Source: Candidatus Nitrospira allomarina
GTDB lineage: Bacteria; Nitrospirota; Nitrospiria; Nitrospirales; UBA8639
Direction of reading: 5' to 3'
Assembly: GCF_032050975.1 (NCBI RefSeq)
Contig: NZ_CP116967.1
Span: 1,361,001-1,425,000 of the forward strand
Length of the DNA: 64,000 bases
Shown here: piece by piece, positions 1 to 9,300 of the stretch
How positions within the stretch are numbered: the first letter of the stretch is position 1
Layout of the letters: each line of letters begins with the position of its first letter
The notes under the pieces: generated by a model
Databases searched by the model: none
What the model saw: only the letters and a program-made list of their open reading frames with translations
Told to the model about the DNA's origin: nothing
Translations under genes and position numbers: made by a program

Positions 1-491
1 TCCGAGGAGATGGGTGTGTCGGGAGTCATGCGCTTTAAGGTTTGGCTGACGACCCGTTCGACGTGGTTGAGATTGGATTCCATCTCCAGCGTATCGTAGA
101 CGCGGTTATAGCCCTTTTCATACAGTTCGGTATCCGTCATGGATGGGTGATATTTATAGTGTGTTTTGCCTACGGCTTCACTCAAGCCATGGGCAATTAA
201 AGCCCCCGTGGATACCACGGCCTGCACCATATTTCGGTCGATCATGCTGCAGATAATCTTTCCCATTTTCGCGATGGTCATGGCCCCAGACAAGGTTAAG
301 ATCACGGTACAATCGGGATCCTCGACCATTTTGTCCAAAATCTCAAAGGCATCGCCCAGACGTCGCCCCCCAAAGGCGGTCTTTTTCATGGCTGAGAGCA
401 GGTCGGAAAAAGATTCAATCGTCTCCGGATCCAGAGCCTCCAGGGCTTCCAGGCCGTCGCTTTCGCCATCGTGAAAAGTTCTCGTAGTCAT
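1..491 (-). CDS. Deoxyhypusine synthase-like protein (partial, 3' end outside window)
   Basis: The 163 visible N-terminal residues match the deoxyhypusine/homospermidine synthase family. The segment LTLSGAMTIAKMGKIICSMI followed by VVSTGALIAHGLSEAVG is the typical NAD-binding start of the fold. In eukaryotes and archaea the enzyme transfers the aminobutyl group of spermidine to a lysine of eIF5A. Bacteria lack eIF5A, and many bacterial homologues act in polyamine metabolism (homospermidine synthesis) or have unknown roles. The start is the ATG at 489-491, followed by an acidic leader. The gene runs off the left edge, so the catalytic lysine region cannot be checked. Family assignment is firm; the substrate is open. 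Confidence 0.85.
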   Translation of the reverse strand, partial: MTTRTFHDGESDGLEALEALDPETIESFSDLLSAMKKTAFGGRRLGDAFEILDKMVEDPDCTVILTLSGAMTIAKMGKIICSMIDRNMVQAVVSTGALIAHGLSEAVGKTHYKYHPSMTDTELYEKGYNRVYDTLEMESNLNHVERVVSQTLKRMTPDTPISS

Positions 492-609
492 CACAGATCC
501 TTACGGCATAGATGAAAGAAATAACCAGACGGGAGTACGAAGAGTCTGATTCTAGCGGGAGCGGGTGCGAACAATCAGGAAGGGGCGAACATCAGCTCCT
601 AATAGCGAT

Positions 610-687
610 TGGTGATCCCAACGGGATTTGAACCCGTGTCTGCACCTTGAGAGGGTGCCGTCCTAGACCAGGCTAGACGATGGGACC
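610..687 (-). tRNA. tRNA-Glu (anticodon CTC)
   Basis: Read on the minus strand the sequence folds as a complete tRNA. The acceptor stem GGTCCCA pairs with TGGGATC, the anticodon stem GCACC/GGTGC encloses the loop CTCTCAA with anticodon CTC, and the T arm is ACGGG-TTCAAAT-CCCGT. The 3' CCA is encoded. CTC reads GAG codons, so this is tRNA-Glu. Confidence 0.96.
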
Positions 688-866
688 AGTCTGTGTCTGT
701 TTTAATTGAAAGTCGTACTCTCTGCCCATACCAGGCATGTCAGAAATGTACCATTAGGGACTTGTGGCATGCAACGAAAAAAGGGCAGATGTCAGGGATC
801 ACGGACGTACAATCACCTGTGTTGACAAGGGAGGAAAGTTGCGACCACAAAAATAAGGATTTTGAA

Positions 867-1271
867 TCAGATATCAGAGGACGGAGAGTGCGCGGAATGG
901 ATAGTTAACGAACCCCGCATAAAGGGGTGGAGTCCACAATGGTAAGGGTACTGCCCGGGGGCTAAGCGGGTTAAGACAAACTGTTGATCGGGACGAATGA
1001 CGCCTGAGTCAAATGAGCACTGGGACCGGGACTGACAGTCGTCTGCCACGATCGAATGGGCTTCTCGAGTTTGATTTTTCCACGTGAGGGCGGTATCCAG
1101 GCGGATCGTCAGGTGGGTCGGAGAAAAAAATGGCGGTTCAGCCTGGATGGCAATCTGCGGAGAAGAAGCCCACAGAATTGGTTGCGTGGAAACCGGGAAT
1201 AGGAGAAAAACCGTAAAGCAGAGCAATTGGCTTAGTTGAAGGAATGTCCCGAATGAACACGGTGGCGTCAT
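867..1271 (-). CDS. Exported plastocyanin/azurin-like cupredoxin domain protein
   Basis: A 134-residue protein with an N-terminal hydrophobic segment (about residues 10-35) that looks like a signal peptide, then a single cupredoxin-like beta domain. The type-1 copper ligand pattern is visible: His72 in AHSIV, then Cys112, His115 and Met118 in HCGLHPFM near the C-terminus. Proteins of this type carry electrons or bind copper in the periplasm, and nitrite oxidisers often encode many of them. The distal genes (HtrA protease, rpiA) suggest no pathway partner. No good Shine-Dalgarno precedes the ATG at 1271, so the exact start is uncertain, but the fold assignment is well supported. Confidence 0.8.
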   Translation of the reverse strand: MTPPCSFGTFLQLSQLLCFTVFLLFPVSTQPILWASSPQIAIQAEPPFFSPTHLTIRLDTALTWKNQTREAHSIVADDCQSRSQCSFDSGVIRPDQQFVLTRLAPGQYPYHCGLHPFMRGSLTIHSAHSPSSDI

Positions 1272-1331
1272 GGATGTTCGGCTCTCAGGGTGTCAGGTCT
1301 GGCCAGGGAGAGGCTCTGGTTCTTCCAGTCG

Positions 1332-2888
1332 CTAGGGTTTGATGGTCAGAAAAATGGCGCCCTTTCCGCGCTGCAAGAGCACTAAGACCGAGTCTCCAGC
1401 TTCCAATCGCTTCACAAGCTGTTCGAAATCCTTCACGGATCCAATGGGAGAGCGATTCAATTCCAGTATTACATCACCCGGTTGAACGCCAGCCCGTTCA
1501 GCCGGAGAGTTTGGTGAGATTTGAGTCACGACCACCCCCTGGCCATCTCGTGTTTGTCCCGGTTGGACGGGTTCTACTGAAAGCCCGGAGAGAGCGTGGT
1601 TCCCTGAGACTGAACTAGGAGCCATTTCTGTCAAGGCAGCAGTATCTTTAGGCATTTCAGTGATGGAAACCGAAAGATTGACAATTTTGCCGTTTCGCCA
1701 CACCACAAGAGGGATGGCACTTTTCGGTGTCGTTTCGGCCACCAGCGTGCGCAAATGGTTCGGATCCTTCACGGTGACGCCATTATAGGTGCGGATAATA
1801 TCACCTCGTTTCAATCCGGCCTGCCCCGCCGGGCTTTCGCTAAAAACATCTCCCACTAACGCGCCCTGGGTATCAGGTACCTCGAATTGAGTCGCGAGAT
1901 CCGGCGACAATTCTTGGATAGACACGCCCAGCCACCCACGAATGACTTTTCCATGCCCAATCAGACTTTGCATCACGCTTTTGACCATTTGGCTGGGGAT
2001 GGCAAAGCCAATACCCATGTAGCCACCCGTTCGGGAGAAGATGGCGGTATTTATGCCGATAAGATAGCCTTGTAGATTGACGAGAGCACCTCCGGAATTG
2101 CCTGGGTTAATGGCGGCATCGGTTTGAATGAAATTTTCATAATCGACGATGCCCACATTGGCGCGGCCTACAGCGCTGATAATCCCCATTGTGACCGTTT
2201 GATTCAATCCAAAGGGGTTGCCGACCGCCAACACCAATTCTCCAACTTCCAGTGCCGCAGAATTTCCCCAGGGTAAGGTGGATAATCCGGTGGCTTCAAT
2301 TTTGATCACCGCTAAATCGGTTTTGGGATCCGTGCCAATAAGTGTCGCAGGAAGTTTCCGTTTATCTCCCAAGAGGACCATCAAATCATCGGCCTGTTCT
2401 ACCACGTGATTATTGGTGACGATGTATCCGTCATCACTGACAATCACTCCGGAACCTAAGCCTTGCTCCTGCCGTTCGCGGGGTTGTTTAAACCGCCGTT
2501 CAAATTCCTCTCCAAAAAATCTTCGAAAAAATGGGTCTTCAAACAGGGGATTCGTGCCGGGAGATTGAACTGTGCGCTTGGTCGCCGAAATATTCACAAC
2601 CGAGGCCATGGCCTCTTTGGCGATTTTCACAAAGGTTTCGTTCGAAGCCAGAAGTGGGGTCGAGACGTTAACCCCGGTCGGCGAATCAGCTGCATGGACG
2701 ACAGGTAGGGGCAGCTCGGTCTCCATGGGGGCTGCGGTGATGGCAGGGGCAGTCTCCGGAGGAGGGGAGGATGGTGCCTGGGAGCATTGAATAAAGATAA
2801 ATCCCAGGAGGGCCACCGCGATCGCGACTCTCCCAAAATGGTGTCTGTTTCTTACGGAGGAAATTTGCCCCTGATATCGTCCTCTCAT
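1332..2888 (-). CDS. degP: HtrA/DegP-family periplasmic serine endoprotease (Do-like)
   Basis: A 518-residue HtrA-type protease. Residues 18-35 form an N-terminal membrane or signal segment ending in a cysteine (IQC) that is only a poor lipobox. A trypsin-like domain follows with the catalytic triad His161 (TNNHVV), Asp191 (TDLAVIKI) and Ser265 (NPGNSGGAL). Two PDZ domains lie at about 305-400 and 430-518. Length and order match the Do/DegQ/MucD group, which degrades or refolds misfolded envelope proteins. A low-complexity Pro/Ala linker (about 38-65) separates the membrane segment from the protease. The cupredoxin gene lies 60 bp downstream in the same direction. Which paralogue (DegP, DegQ or MucD) cannot be told from sequence alone. 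Confidence 0.95.
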   Translation of the reverse strand: MRGRYQGQISSVRNRHHFGRVAIAVALLGFIFIQCSQAPSSPPPETAPAITAAPMETELPLPVVHAADSPTGVNVSTPLLASNETFVKIAKEAMASVVNISATKRTVQSPGTNPLFEDPFFRRFFGEEFERRFKQPRERQEQGLGSGVIVSDDGYIVTNNHVVEQADDLMVLLGDKRKLPATLIGTDPKTDLAVIKIEATGLSTLPWGNSAALEVGELVLAVGNPFGLNQTVTMGIISAVGRANVGIVDYENFIQTDAAINPGNSGGALVNLQGYLIGINTAIFSRTGGYMGIGFAIPSQMVKSVMQSLIGHGKVIRGWLGVSIQELSPDLATQFEVPDTQGALVGDVFSESPAGQAGLKRGDIIRTYNGVTVKDPNHLRTLVAETTPKSAIPLVVWRNGKIVNLSVSITEMPKDTAALTEMAPSSVSGNHALSGLSVEPVQPGQTRDGQGVVVTQISPNSPAERAGVQPGDVILELNRSPIGSVKDFEQLVKRLEAGDSVLVLLQRGKGAIFLTIKP

Positions 2889-3051
2889 GCAGAATACCTT
2901 TTTCCTCTGTCGGTTACGGGAGTCTTCTTAGCAGACCCCTAATTTCTTGTTCCTTATCCATGTTTCCCATTTTATCAACTTTGATTGCAAGGGCGGTAGC
3001 ATGCAACGGCAAACAAATCTTCGGTTAATTCTACCAAAGAAGACGCATGAC

Positions 3052-3753
3052 TCAAGATGCGCGGGTGAGCACGGGACCCTCATTCGTGCCGGTAATCAAT
3101 AGGGATGTCATCATCAGGAAGAGCCCGCATTCAACCACGCCCGGAATTTGGCTCAGGGACAATTCGACCGCGGAGGGGTCGGTAATTTCAGGAATATGGA
3201 GATCTGCCACATAATTTCCATTGTCGGTGAGGAATGGCTGGCCGGCTCTATTTCGCAACAGGGAAGGCCATCCCAGATTCTCAAGATGCCGTTGTGTCGT
3301 ACGCCAACCGAATGGCACGATCTCAACGGGTAGGGGGAAGGGAAGTCCAAGACGGTCCACCTGTTTGGCCTGATCCACAATAACAATGAATTGCTGAGCT
3401 GCGTTTGCCACAATTTTTTCCCGCATTAACGCCCCCCCTCCACCTTTAATCAGATTCAGTTGGGGGTCGACCTGATCGGCCCCATCTACCGCCACATCAA
3501 TGTCCCAGGGGTCATCATTGTTCAGTAAAGGAATGCCCAATTGTCTGGCATAAGCTGCTGTGGCTTGTGAGGTTGGCACCCCACGGACTCGTAATCCTTG
3601 TTGTACGCGCTGGCCTAAGGCTGTCAAAAAATGATGGACCGTGGAACCGGTGCCGAGTCCCAAGATCTGGCCATCTTGTATGAACTCGAGGGCTTTGAGG
3701 GCGGCTTGAGCTTTTTGCTGATCGGGTGTCAATGGCGTCGATAAGGATGGCAT
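3052..3753 (-). CDS. rpiA: Ribose-5-phosphate isomerase A
   Basis: A 233-residue RpiA that interconverts ribose-5-phosphate and ribulose-5-phosphate in the pentose phosphate and Calvin-type pathways. Diagnostic motifs are GLGTGSTVHHFL (phosphate loop), DGADQVDPQLNLIKGGGGAL (active-site Asp and Lys region) and the conserved KIVANAAQQFIVIVDQAK segment. Length is normal for the family (about 220-235). The start ATG at 3753 gives a short non-conserved leader before the canonical helix. It lies between htrA and glucokinase on the same strand, but gaps of more than 150 bp on both sides argue against tight operon coupling. Confidence 0.96.
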   Translation of the reverse strand: MPSLSTPLTPDQQKAQAALKALEFIQDGQILGLGTGSTVHHFLTALGQRVQQGLRVRGVPTSQATAAYARQLGIPLLNNDDPWDIDVAVDGADQVDPQLNLIKGGGGALMREKIVANAAQQFIVIVDQAKQVDRLGLPFPLPVEIVPFGWRTTQRHLENLGWPSLLRNRAGQPFLTDNGNYVADLHIPEITDPSAVELSLSQIPGVVECGLFLMMTSLLITGTNEGPVLTRAS

Positions 3754-3985
3754 AGAAGGGTCTCACGCTCGGGATGTATTCGTTGGCAAACGGCCGAAGG
3801 CGTTGGTTTCATTGAAACTAGCAGACATTCTTTCTCAAATCTGTAGCTCTGCGAGTGTTATTGGGAAAAACGGCTGTGACGAGGGGGAATAAAACAGAGG
3901 CAAATGTCTGGCAGTATGATATCGAAGGGAGGATGTGGGGTCTAAGTCCTGAGGAATACCCAGGACAAGTTTTGTTTTCATGGTG

Positions 3986-5047
3986 TTAGCCAGCCATGCC
4001 TGCAGCGACCGACGCCGCTCCGAGCAATGCGGTATGGGGATTCAAAATCACCCGAACGGGAATCTTGGCCAATAATCGTTTGTACCGGCCCTTCGCCAGA
4101 AAGGCTTTCATGAAGGTGTCTTCCCGTAACGCGGATATGATTTTTGGAGCAATGCCCCCACCAAGATAAACGCCACCCATGGCCAGAGTTTTGAGTGCCA
4201 TATTGCCGGCTTCGGCCCCGTAAATAGAGACGAAGATCTGCAGGGCCTCTTTACAAATTTCTGGTTTGCCTGTCAGTCCGGCTTCCGCAATCAATGCGGT
4301 CGGATCCCCGGTTGGGAGCTTTTCGGCAAACCAGGTGGGCTCGTTTTTCTTGGTGTCCCGGAGAAATTGATAAATGCTATGGAGACCGGGGCCGGAAAGA
4401 ACCCGTTCGTAACTGACATGTAAGTAGCTGGTTCGCAAATATCGCAGCAGATCGATTTCCAAATCGTTGGTGGGTGCGAAATCGGCGTGGCCCCCCTCGG
4501 ACGGACAGATGTGGTAGTCCTTCCCTGTCCAGAGGAGGAGCGATTCTCCCAGGCCTGTTCCCGCGGCCAATAAGACCCGCGTGCCATCAAGTGGGGAAGA
4601 AGAGGCGTTGGGGTTGAGATCCTCGATTTCATCCGGTTGAAGGAGCCGTAGCCCGTAGGCAGTAGCCTCCAAATCATTTAATAAACGGACATGTGGAATA
4701 TTCAGAAACTCAGCGAGCTTGTCTCCTTCGATAATCCACGGAATATTTGTGGTTTTGCAGGTATTATTCAAGACCGGTCCCGGTACGCCAAAGCAGGCGG
4801 CGGTCAGGGGTTTCAGTGGAGAAGGAGTGGCGGGTTCAGACGAAAGGGCCTCACTGTCGCCAGAGGCTTCTTCCGATTCGGTGTCGGTAGAAGCCGGCTC
4901 TTCAAGAAATTCGGTCAACACTTCCTCGAAAGACTCGTAATCAGCCGTATAGACCGTGTCCTCACGAATAGGCTTTACCCGTTCCTTATCCCAGTCAAAT
5001 AGGGCCAGATTAATTTTTGTCCCACCAACATCAGCTGCTAAAATCAT
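3986..5047 (-). CDS. glk: Glucokinase (ROK-unrelated Glk family)
   Basis: A 353-residue protein that begins with the ATPase phosphate-1 motif (AADVGGTKINLALFDW). Further motifs of Glk-family glucokinases are CFGVPGPV, LLNDLEATAYGL, LAAGTGLGESLLLW and the C-terminal GGVYLGGGIAPK. It phosphorylates glucose to glucose-6-phosphate in the cytoplasm. An unusual Glu/Ser/Thr-rich insertion of about 30 residues (about 52-82) lies in the first lobe and is absent from typical enzymes. The catalytic core is intact. The neighbour rpiA is also a sugar-phosphate enzyme, but there is no close coupling. Confidence 0.93.
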   Translation of the reverse strand: MILAADVGGTKINLALFDWDKERVKPIREDTVYTADYESFEEVLTEFLEEPASTDTESEEASGDSEALSSEPATPSPLKPLTAACFGVPGPVLNNTCKTTNIPWIIEGDKLAEFLNIPHVRLLNDLEATAYGLRLLQPDEIEDLNPNASSSPLDGTRVLLAAGTGLGESLLLWTGKDYHICPSEGGHADFAPTNDLEIDLLRYLRTSYLHVSYERVLSGPGLHSIYQFLRDTKKNEPTWFAEKLPTGDPTALIAEAGLTGKPEICKEALQIFVSIYGAEAGNMALKTLAMGGVYLGGGIAPKIISALREDTFMKAFLAKGRYKRLLAKIPVRVILNPHTALLGAASVAAGMAG

Positions 5048-5264
5048 GACATGTTTCCCGTAAAAATTACTTGAAGCGTCAATTTTCAGACTTGCGGCAC
5101 CATAGCCCAGCTAAAATACTCAGGGCAAGGGAGAGCCTGGGGAGCCTCTCTTGGAAATTCCGCATCACGGGGGAAAGGTCGAATATACTGTGAGTGTTGA
5201 ATAATACTGTTCTCCATGGGCTAAAACCCCCATGGCAACTTTGAAGGCCAGAGGTTTCGGGGCG

Positions 5265-5380
5265 GTTCAAAAAAGTGCGTACAGCAAGGCCACAGCTATT
5301 TTTGCGCGCGGAGCGTACATGAAGTACGTGAGCACGGAAAAATGGCGAGAACGCAGTTGGCGGCTTTTTTCAACAGACCC
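5265..5380. repeat. MITE-like dispersed repeat with imperfect inverted ends
   Basis: The intergenic block opens with GTTCAAAAAAGTGCG and closes with the near-complement CGGCTTTTTTCAAC. An internal palindrome is centred on GTACATGAAGTAC. I recognise the general form (GTTCAAAAA...TTTTTCAAC, about 115 bp) as a repeat common in Nitrospira genomes; copy number could not be checked. It fills most of the gap between the MEKHLA gene and glk. The rest of that gap (5048-5264) shows nothing recognisable. Confidence 0.6.
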
Positions 5381-5408
5381 ATACTGTGAGGAGGAGACGT
5401 TCGACGAC

Positions 5409-5906
5409 CTATATAAACGTCCAGGTTGAAAAGGTAGCCGCCTGTCCGAGCGGAGTCCCATCCGGATTGCGAATGTTCCATACCGTGGCGTGTTCCACTA
5501 AAAAACGTTTTCCGGATCGGGAAATCCGGACACCACGATAATCGGCAATGAACCCTTTGGTTTTAGCCTGATGCAGCATGCGGGCCCGTTCTTCACGATT
5601 CACAGGTTCGGCTGTTTGCCGGGAGGGCGTTTGAGTCAGTTGGTCCCAATCCATTTCCCACAGGGTTAACGCGGTCCGGTTTCCATAATTGAGGATAGGG
5701 TCATCCTCCAATCCGTGAGAGACGACCACAAATGGTGAGTTAAACAAGCATTCGGCTTGTTCCAGCGCAGTACCCTGACGGGGAATTAGTTCATTTTTTA
5801 ACCAATAGGCATAGCTATCCAGCAGGTATTGGGTCCATTCGATAACCCATGGTCTCCGCCAATGATCGGCAAACTGGTTCATCTGTTTGTCAGTGGAGGG
5901 ATTCAT
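5409..5906 (-). CDS. MEKHLA domain-containing protein
   Basis: A 165-residue protein that matches the MEKHLA domain (PAS-related) over most of its length. It has FNSPFVVVSHGLEDDPILNY in the first half, the TPSRQTAEPVNREERA signature, then GFIADYRGVRISRSGKRFLV and the closing VWNIRNPDGTPLGQAATF. The domain is known from plant HD-ZIP III factors and as stand-alone bacterial proteins; its bacterial function is unknown, and ligand or redox sensing is only a guess from PAS similarity. No signal peptide or membrane segment is seen. It stands alone, followed downstream by the dispersed repeat. Confidence 0.85.
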   Translation of the reverse strand: MNPSTDKQMNQFADHWRRPWVIEWTQYLLDSYAYWLKNELIPRQGTALEQAECLFNSPFVVVSHGLEDDPILNYGNRTALTLWEMDWDQLTQTPSRQTAEPVNREERARMLHQAKTKGFIADYRGVRISRSGKRFLVEHATVWNIRNPDGTPLGQAATFSTWTFI

Positions 5907-6313
5907 CTGGGTTATGATGGTGGGCGTGGAATCAGAAGCAGTGTAATGCTCTTTTGGATTCGTTGAAAAGGACCAAGCATTACTAATTTTCCAAAACAGC
6001 GAAAAGCGAACACATCGGATTCAGTATCCGTAACAACCTGCCATTGCCCACATTTCACACGTCCTATTAGATGATTTTCGTCGAACCAACTGCTTTTTTT
6101 CTATTCTAGAAAACAGGAAAACACCCCAGCCAGGAACTTCCCTTCCTAACTTTAATTAACGCTCTTTCCCAATGCCTAAGGATTGACTCCTTAAATCTGA
6201 ATGCTAAAGTTCGCCCTGTTTACCGCTATGGCAATGCCAATAAGCCGAAATGGTGAAAAGCTATTCGGGCACCATGTTGGTGATCGCTCAAACTGGGGGA
6301 TGGAGACGGGGAC

Positions 6314-9300
6314 ATGACGGAAAAGACAAAGACCCTACAAAAAATTTTACCTACTGAGCTGAATGAATTGATCTCGAAAATGAGAAGCCTGGAGTGCTCC
6401 TCGCTTGCTCTGCTTGGCCCAGGTGCGAGATTAAGCCCATCTTCTGAAGACTGGCCGGACAGGTTGAAAGATTATCCATGTGTGTTTCAGTTGACCGAGA
6501 TTGTGGACAGCCTGGCAGAAAAACTTCTCGCTCTCTCTGCCCTCACGACGCTCCAGCTGGGGGGCAACCAGATTGGGAAGGCCGGGGTGAAGCATCTGGC
6601 GGGGCTGACAAACCTCACGACGCTCGATCTGAGAAACAACGAGATTAGCGACGCCGGGGTGAAGCATCTGGCGGGGCTGACAAACCTCACGACGCTCGAT
6701 CTGAGAAACAACGAGATTAGCGACGCCGGGGTGAAGCATCTGGCGGGGCTGACAAACCTCACGACGCTCAATCTGAGAAACAACGAGATTAGCGACGCCG
6801 GGGTGAAGCATCTGGCGGGGTTGACAAACCTCACGAGGCTCGATCTGCGGAGCAACAAAATTGGGGAGGCTGGGGTGAAGCATCTGGCGGGGCTGACGAA
6901 CCTCACGGCGCTCGAGCTGGGGGACAACCAGGTTGGGAAGGCCGGGGTGAAGTATCTGGCAGGGCTGACAAACCTCACGACGCTTGAGCTGAGGAACAAC
7001 CAGATTGGGGAGGCCGGGGTGAAGTATCTGGCAGGGCTGACAAACCTCACGATGCTCCAGCTGCGGAGCAACCAGATTGGAGAGGCCGGGGTGAAGCATC
7101 TAGCGGGGCTGACAAACCTCACGACGCTTGAGCTGGGGGACAACCGGATCGGCGACGCCGGGATGAAGCATCTGGCGGGGTTGGGGAACCTCACGACGCT
7201 CCAGTTGTGGAACAACCAGATTGGGGAGGCCGGGGTGAAGTATCTGGCGGGGCTGACAAACCTCACGACGCTCGAGCTGCGGAGCAACCAGATTGGGGAG
7301 GCCGGGGTGAAGCATCTGGCGGGGTTGGGGAACCTCACGACGCTCCAGCTGTGGAACAACCAGATTGGAGACGCGGGGCTGAAGTATCTGGCGGGGCTGA
7401 CAAACCTCACGACGCTCGATCTGAGGAACAACGAAATTGGGAACGCGGGGCTGAAGCATCTGGCGGGGCTGAGGAACCTCACGACGCTCCAGCTGTGGAA
7501 CAACCAGATTGGGGAGGCCGGGGTGAAGCATCTGGCGGGGCTGACGAATCTCACGACCCTCGAGTTGAGGAACAATCAGATTGGGGACGCCGGGGTGAAG
7601 CATCTGGCGGGGCTGAGGAACCTCACGACGCTCGAGCTGAGGAACAATCAGATTGGGGACGCCGGGGTGAAGCATCTGGCGGGGCTGAGGAACCTCACGA
7701 CGCTTGAGCTGGGGAGCACACGGATTGGCGACGAGGGGGCCAAGGCCCTGGGGCAGCTGTGCAACCTCAATATCCTTAATCTTAACAAGGCGGAGGTGAC
7801 TGACTTATCGCCCTTCAAGCTTCTGTTTGAGAAGGGCATACCTGCCAGATGGGAGCCGGAGAGTAGATGGGAGGAGGGCATATTTGTGGAGGGTTGTCCG
7901 CTTATCCATCCTCCCCCAGAGGTGATCAAGCAAGGGCACGAGGCGGTCGTGAACTATTTCCGGGAGATCCAGTCACAGGGTGTGGATCGGCTCTTCGAGG
8001 CCAAAATGCTGATCGTGGGAGAAGGACGGGCTGGGAAAACGAGTCTGTTACGTCGTCTCTATCAGCCCGATCAACCATTGCCGGATGAAGAAGAGACCAC
8101 CAAAGGCATCGATATCCATCGGCATGATTTTCAACTGGCCAATGGCCGGACGTTTCGGCTCAATGTGTGGGACTTTGGCGGACAACAGATCTACCATGCC
8201 ACACACCAGTTTTTTCTGACGAAAAATTCCCTCTACATCCTCCTGGACGATACGGCAAAAAATCACAAGTCACTCACTGACGAAGGGTTCAGGTATTGGC
8301 TGGAGGTAATCGAGCTTCTTAGTGCCCGGAGTCCGGTCTTGATTTTTCAGAATGAAAAGGGTGGACGGAGTAAGGCAATTGACGAAGCCGGAATCAAAAG
8401 CCGATTTCCGAATGTGAAGGAGGTGTATCGGGGCAATTTGGATAAACCCGACTCAGTCAAAACCCTCTCTGCGGCGATTGAATTTTCTGTGCAGCGTCTT
8501 CCTCATGTGGGAGAGGAGGTCCCTGCGAAATGGGTTTCCATCCGGGCGGCTCTCGAGGAGGAAGCCACTCACCGGCCCTATATGTCGCAGGAAGACTATT
8601 TCAGCATCTACCGTCGGTATCTTGAGTTCGCCCCCACCAAGGCCCTGCATCTGAGCCGCTACCTGCACGACCTGGGTGTCTTTCTGCATTTCCAGGACGA
8701 CCGCTTATTGCGCCGGACCGTAATATTACAAAACCCCTGGGCGACCGAAGCGGTGTTCCGCATCTTGGACGATCCCACGGTGGTGGAGCGTCTCGGCCGT
8801 TTTACGTTTACGGATTGCGAACGGGTCTGGGCGACCTCGGAATACGCCAACATGCATCCTGAGCTGCTGGCGCTGATGGAAAAATTTGAATTGTGTTATG
8901 CCCTGCGAGATCAGAACGACACTTGGCTGGCCCCTCAACTGCTCTCACCTTCAGTTCATCCGGCGCTGGATGGGTGGGCCAAAGTAGGCGATCTGGTCTT
9001 AAGCTACCGGTATGGGTTCCTACCCAAAGGCCTTGTCAGCCGTCTGATGGTTCGCATGCATCGTTTTGTTCCGCGGCCAGAGATGGCGTGGGTCACGGGC
9101 GTGCTGTTCGAACGAGAGGAGACTCAAGTGCTTGTTCAGATCACACCCAGAGGCAATGAAATTGTCCTCCGGGCAAGAGGACCTGAGCGGCAAGCGCTTT
9201 TGAGCGTCATTTCAAGCGACCTGGACGCGCTCAATGCGGGCTTTCCTGGCCTCGAGGAAAAGCTGAGTAAATGGGTTCCATGTATTTGTTCTAAATGTGT

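Noticed and set aside
6431-7675. Several long open frames antisense or out of frame to the Roco LRR region
   Set aside because: They arise because the 72-bp repeat keeps all frames open; their products are simple repeats of the same motif and have no ribosome sites.
6541-7740. A CRISPR array suggested by regular repeats
   Set aside because: The repeats are contiguous 72-bp coding units without unique spacers and encode LRRs.
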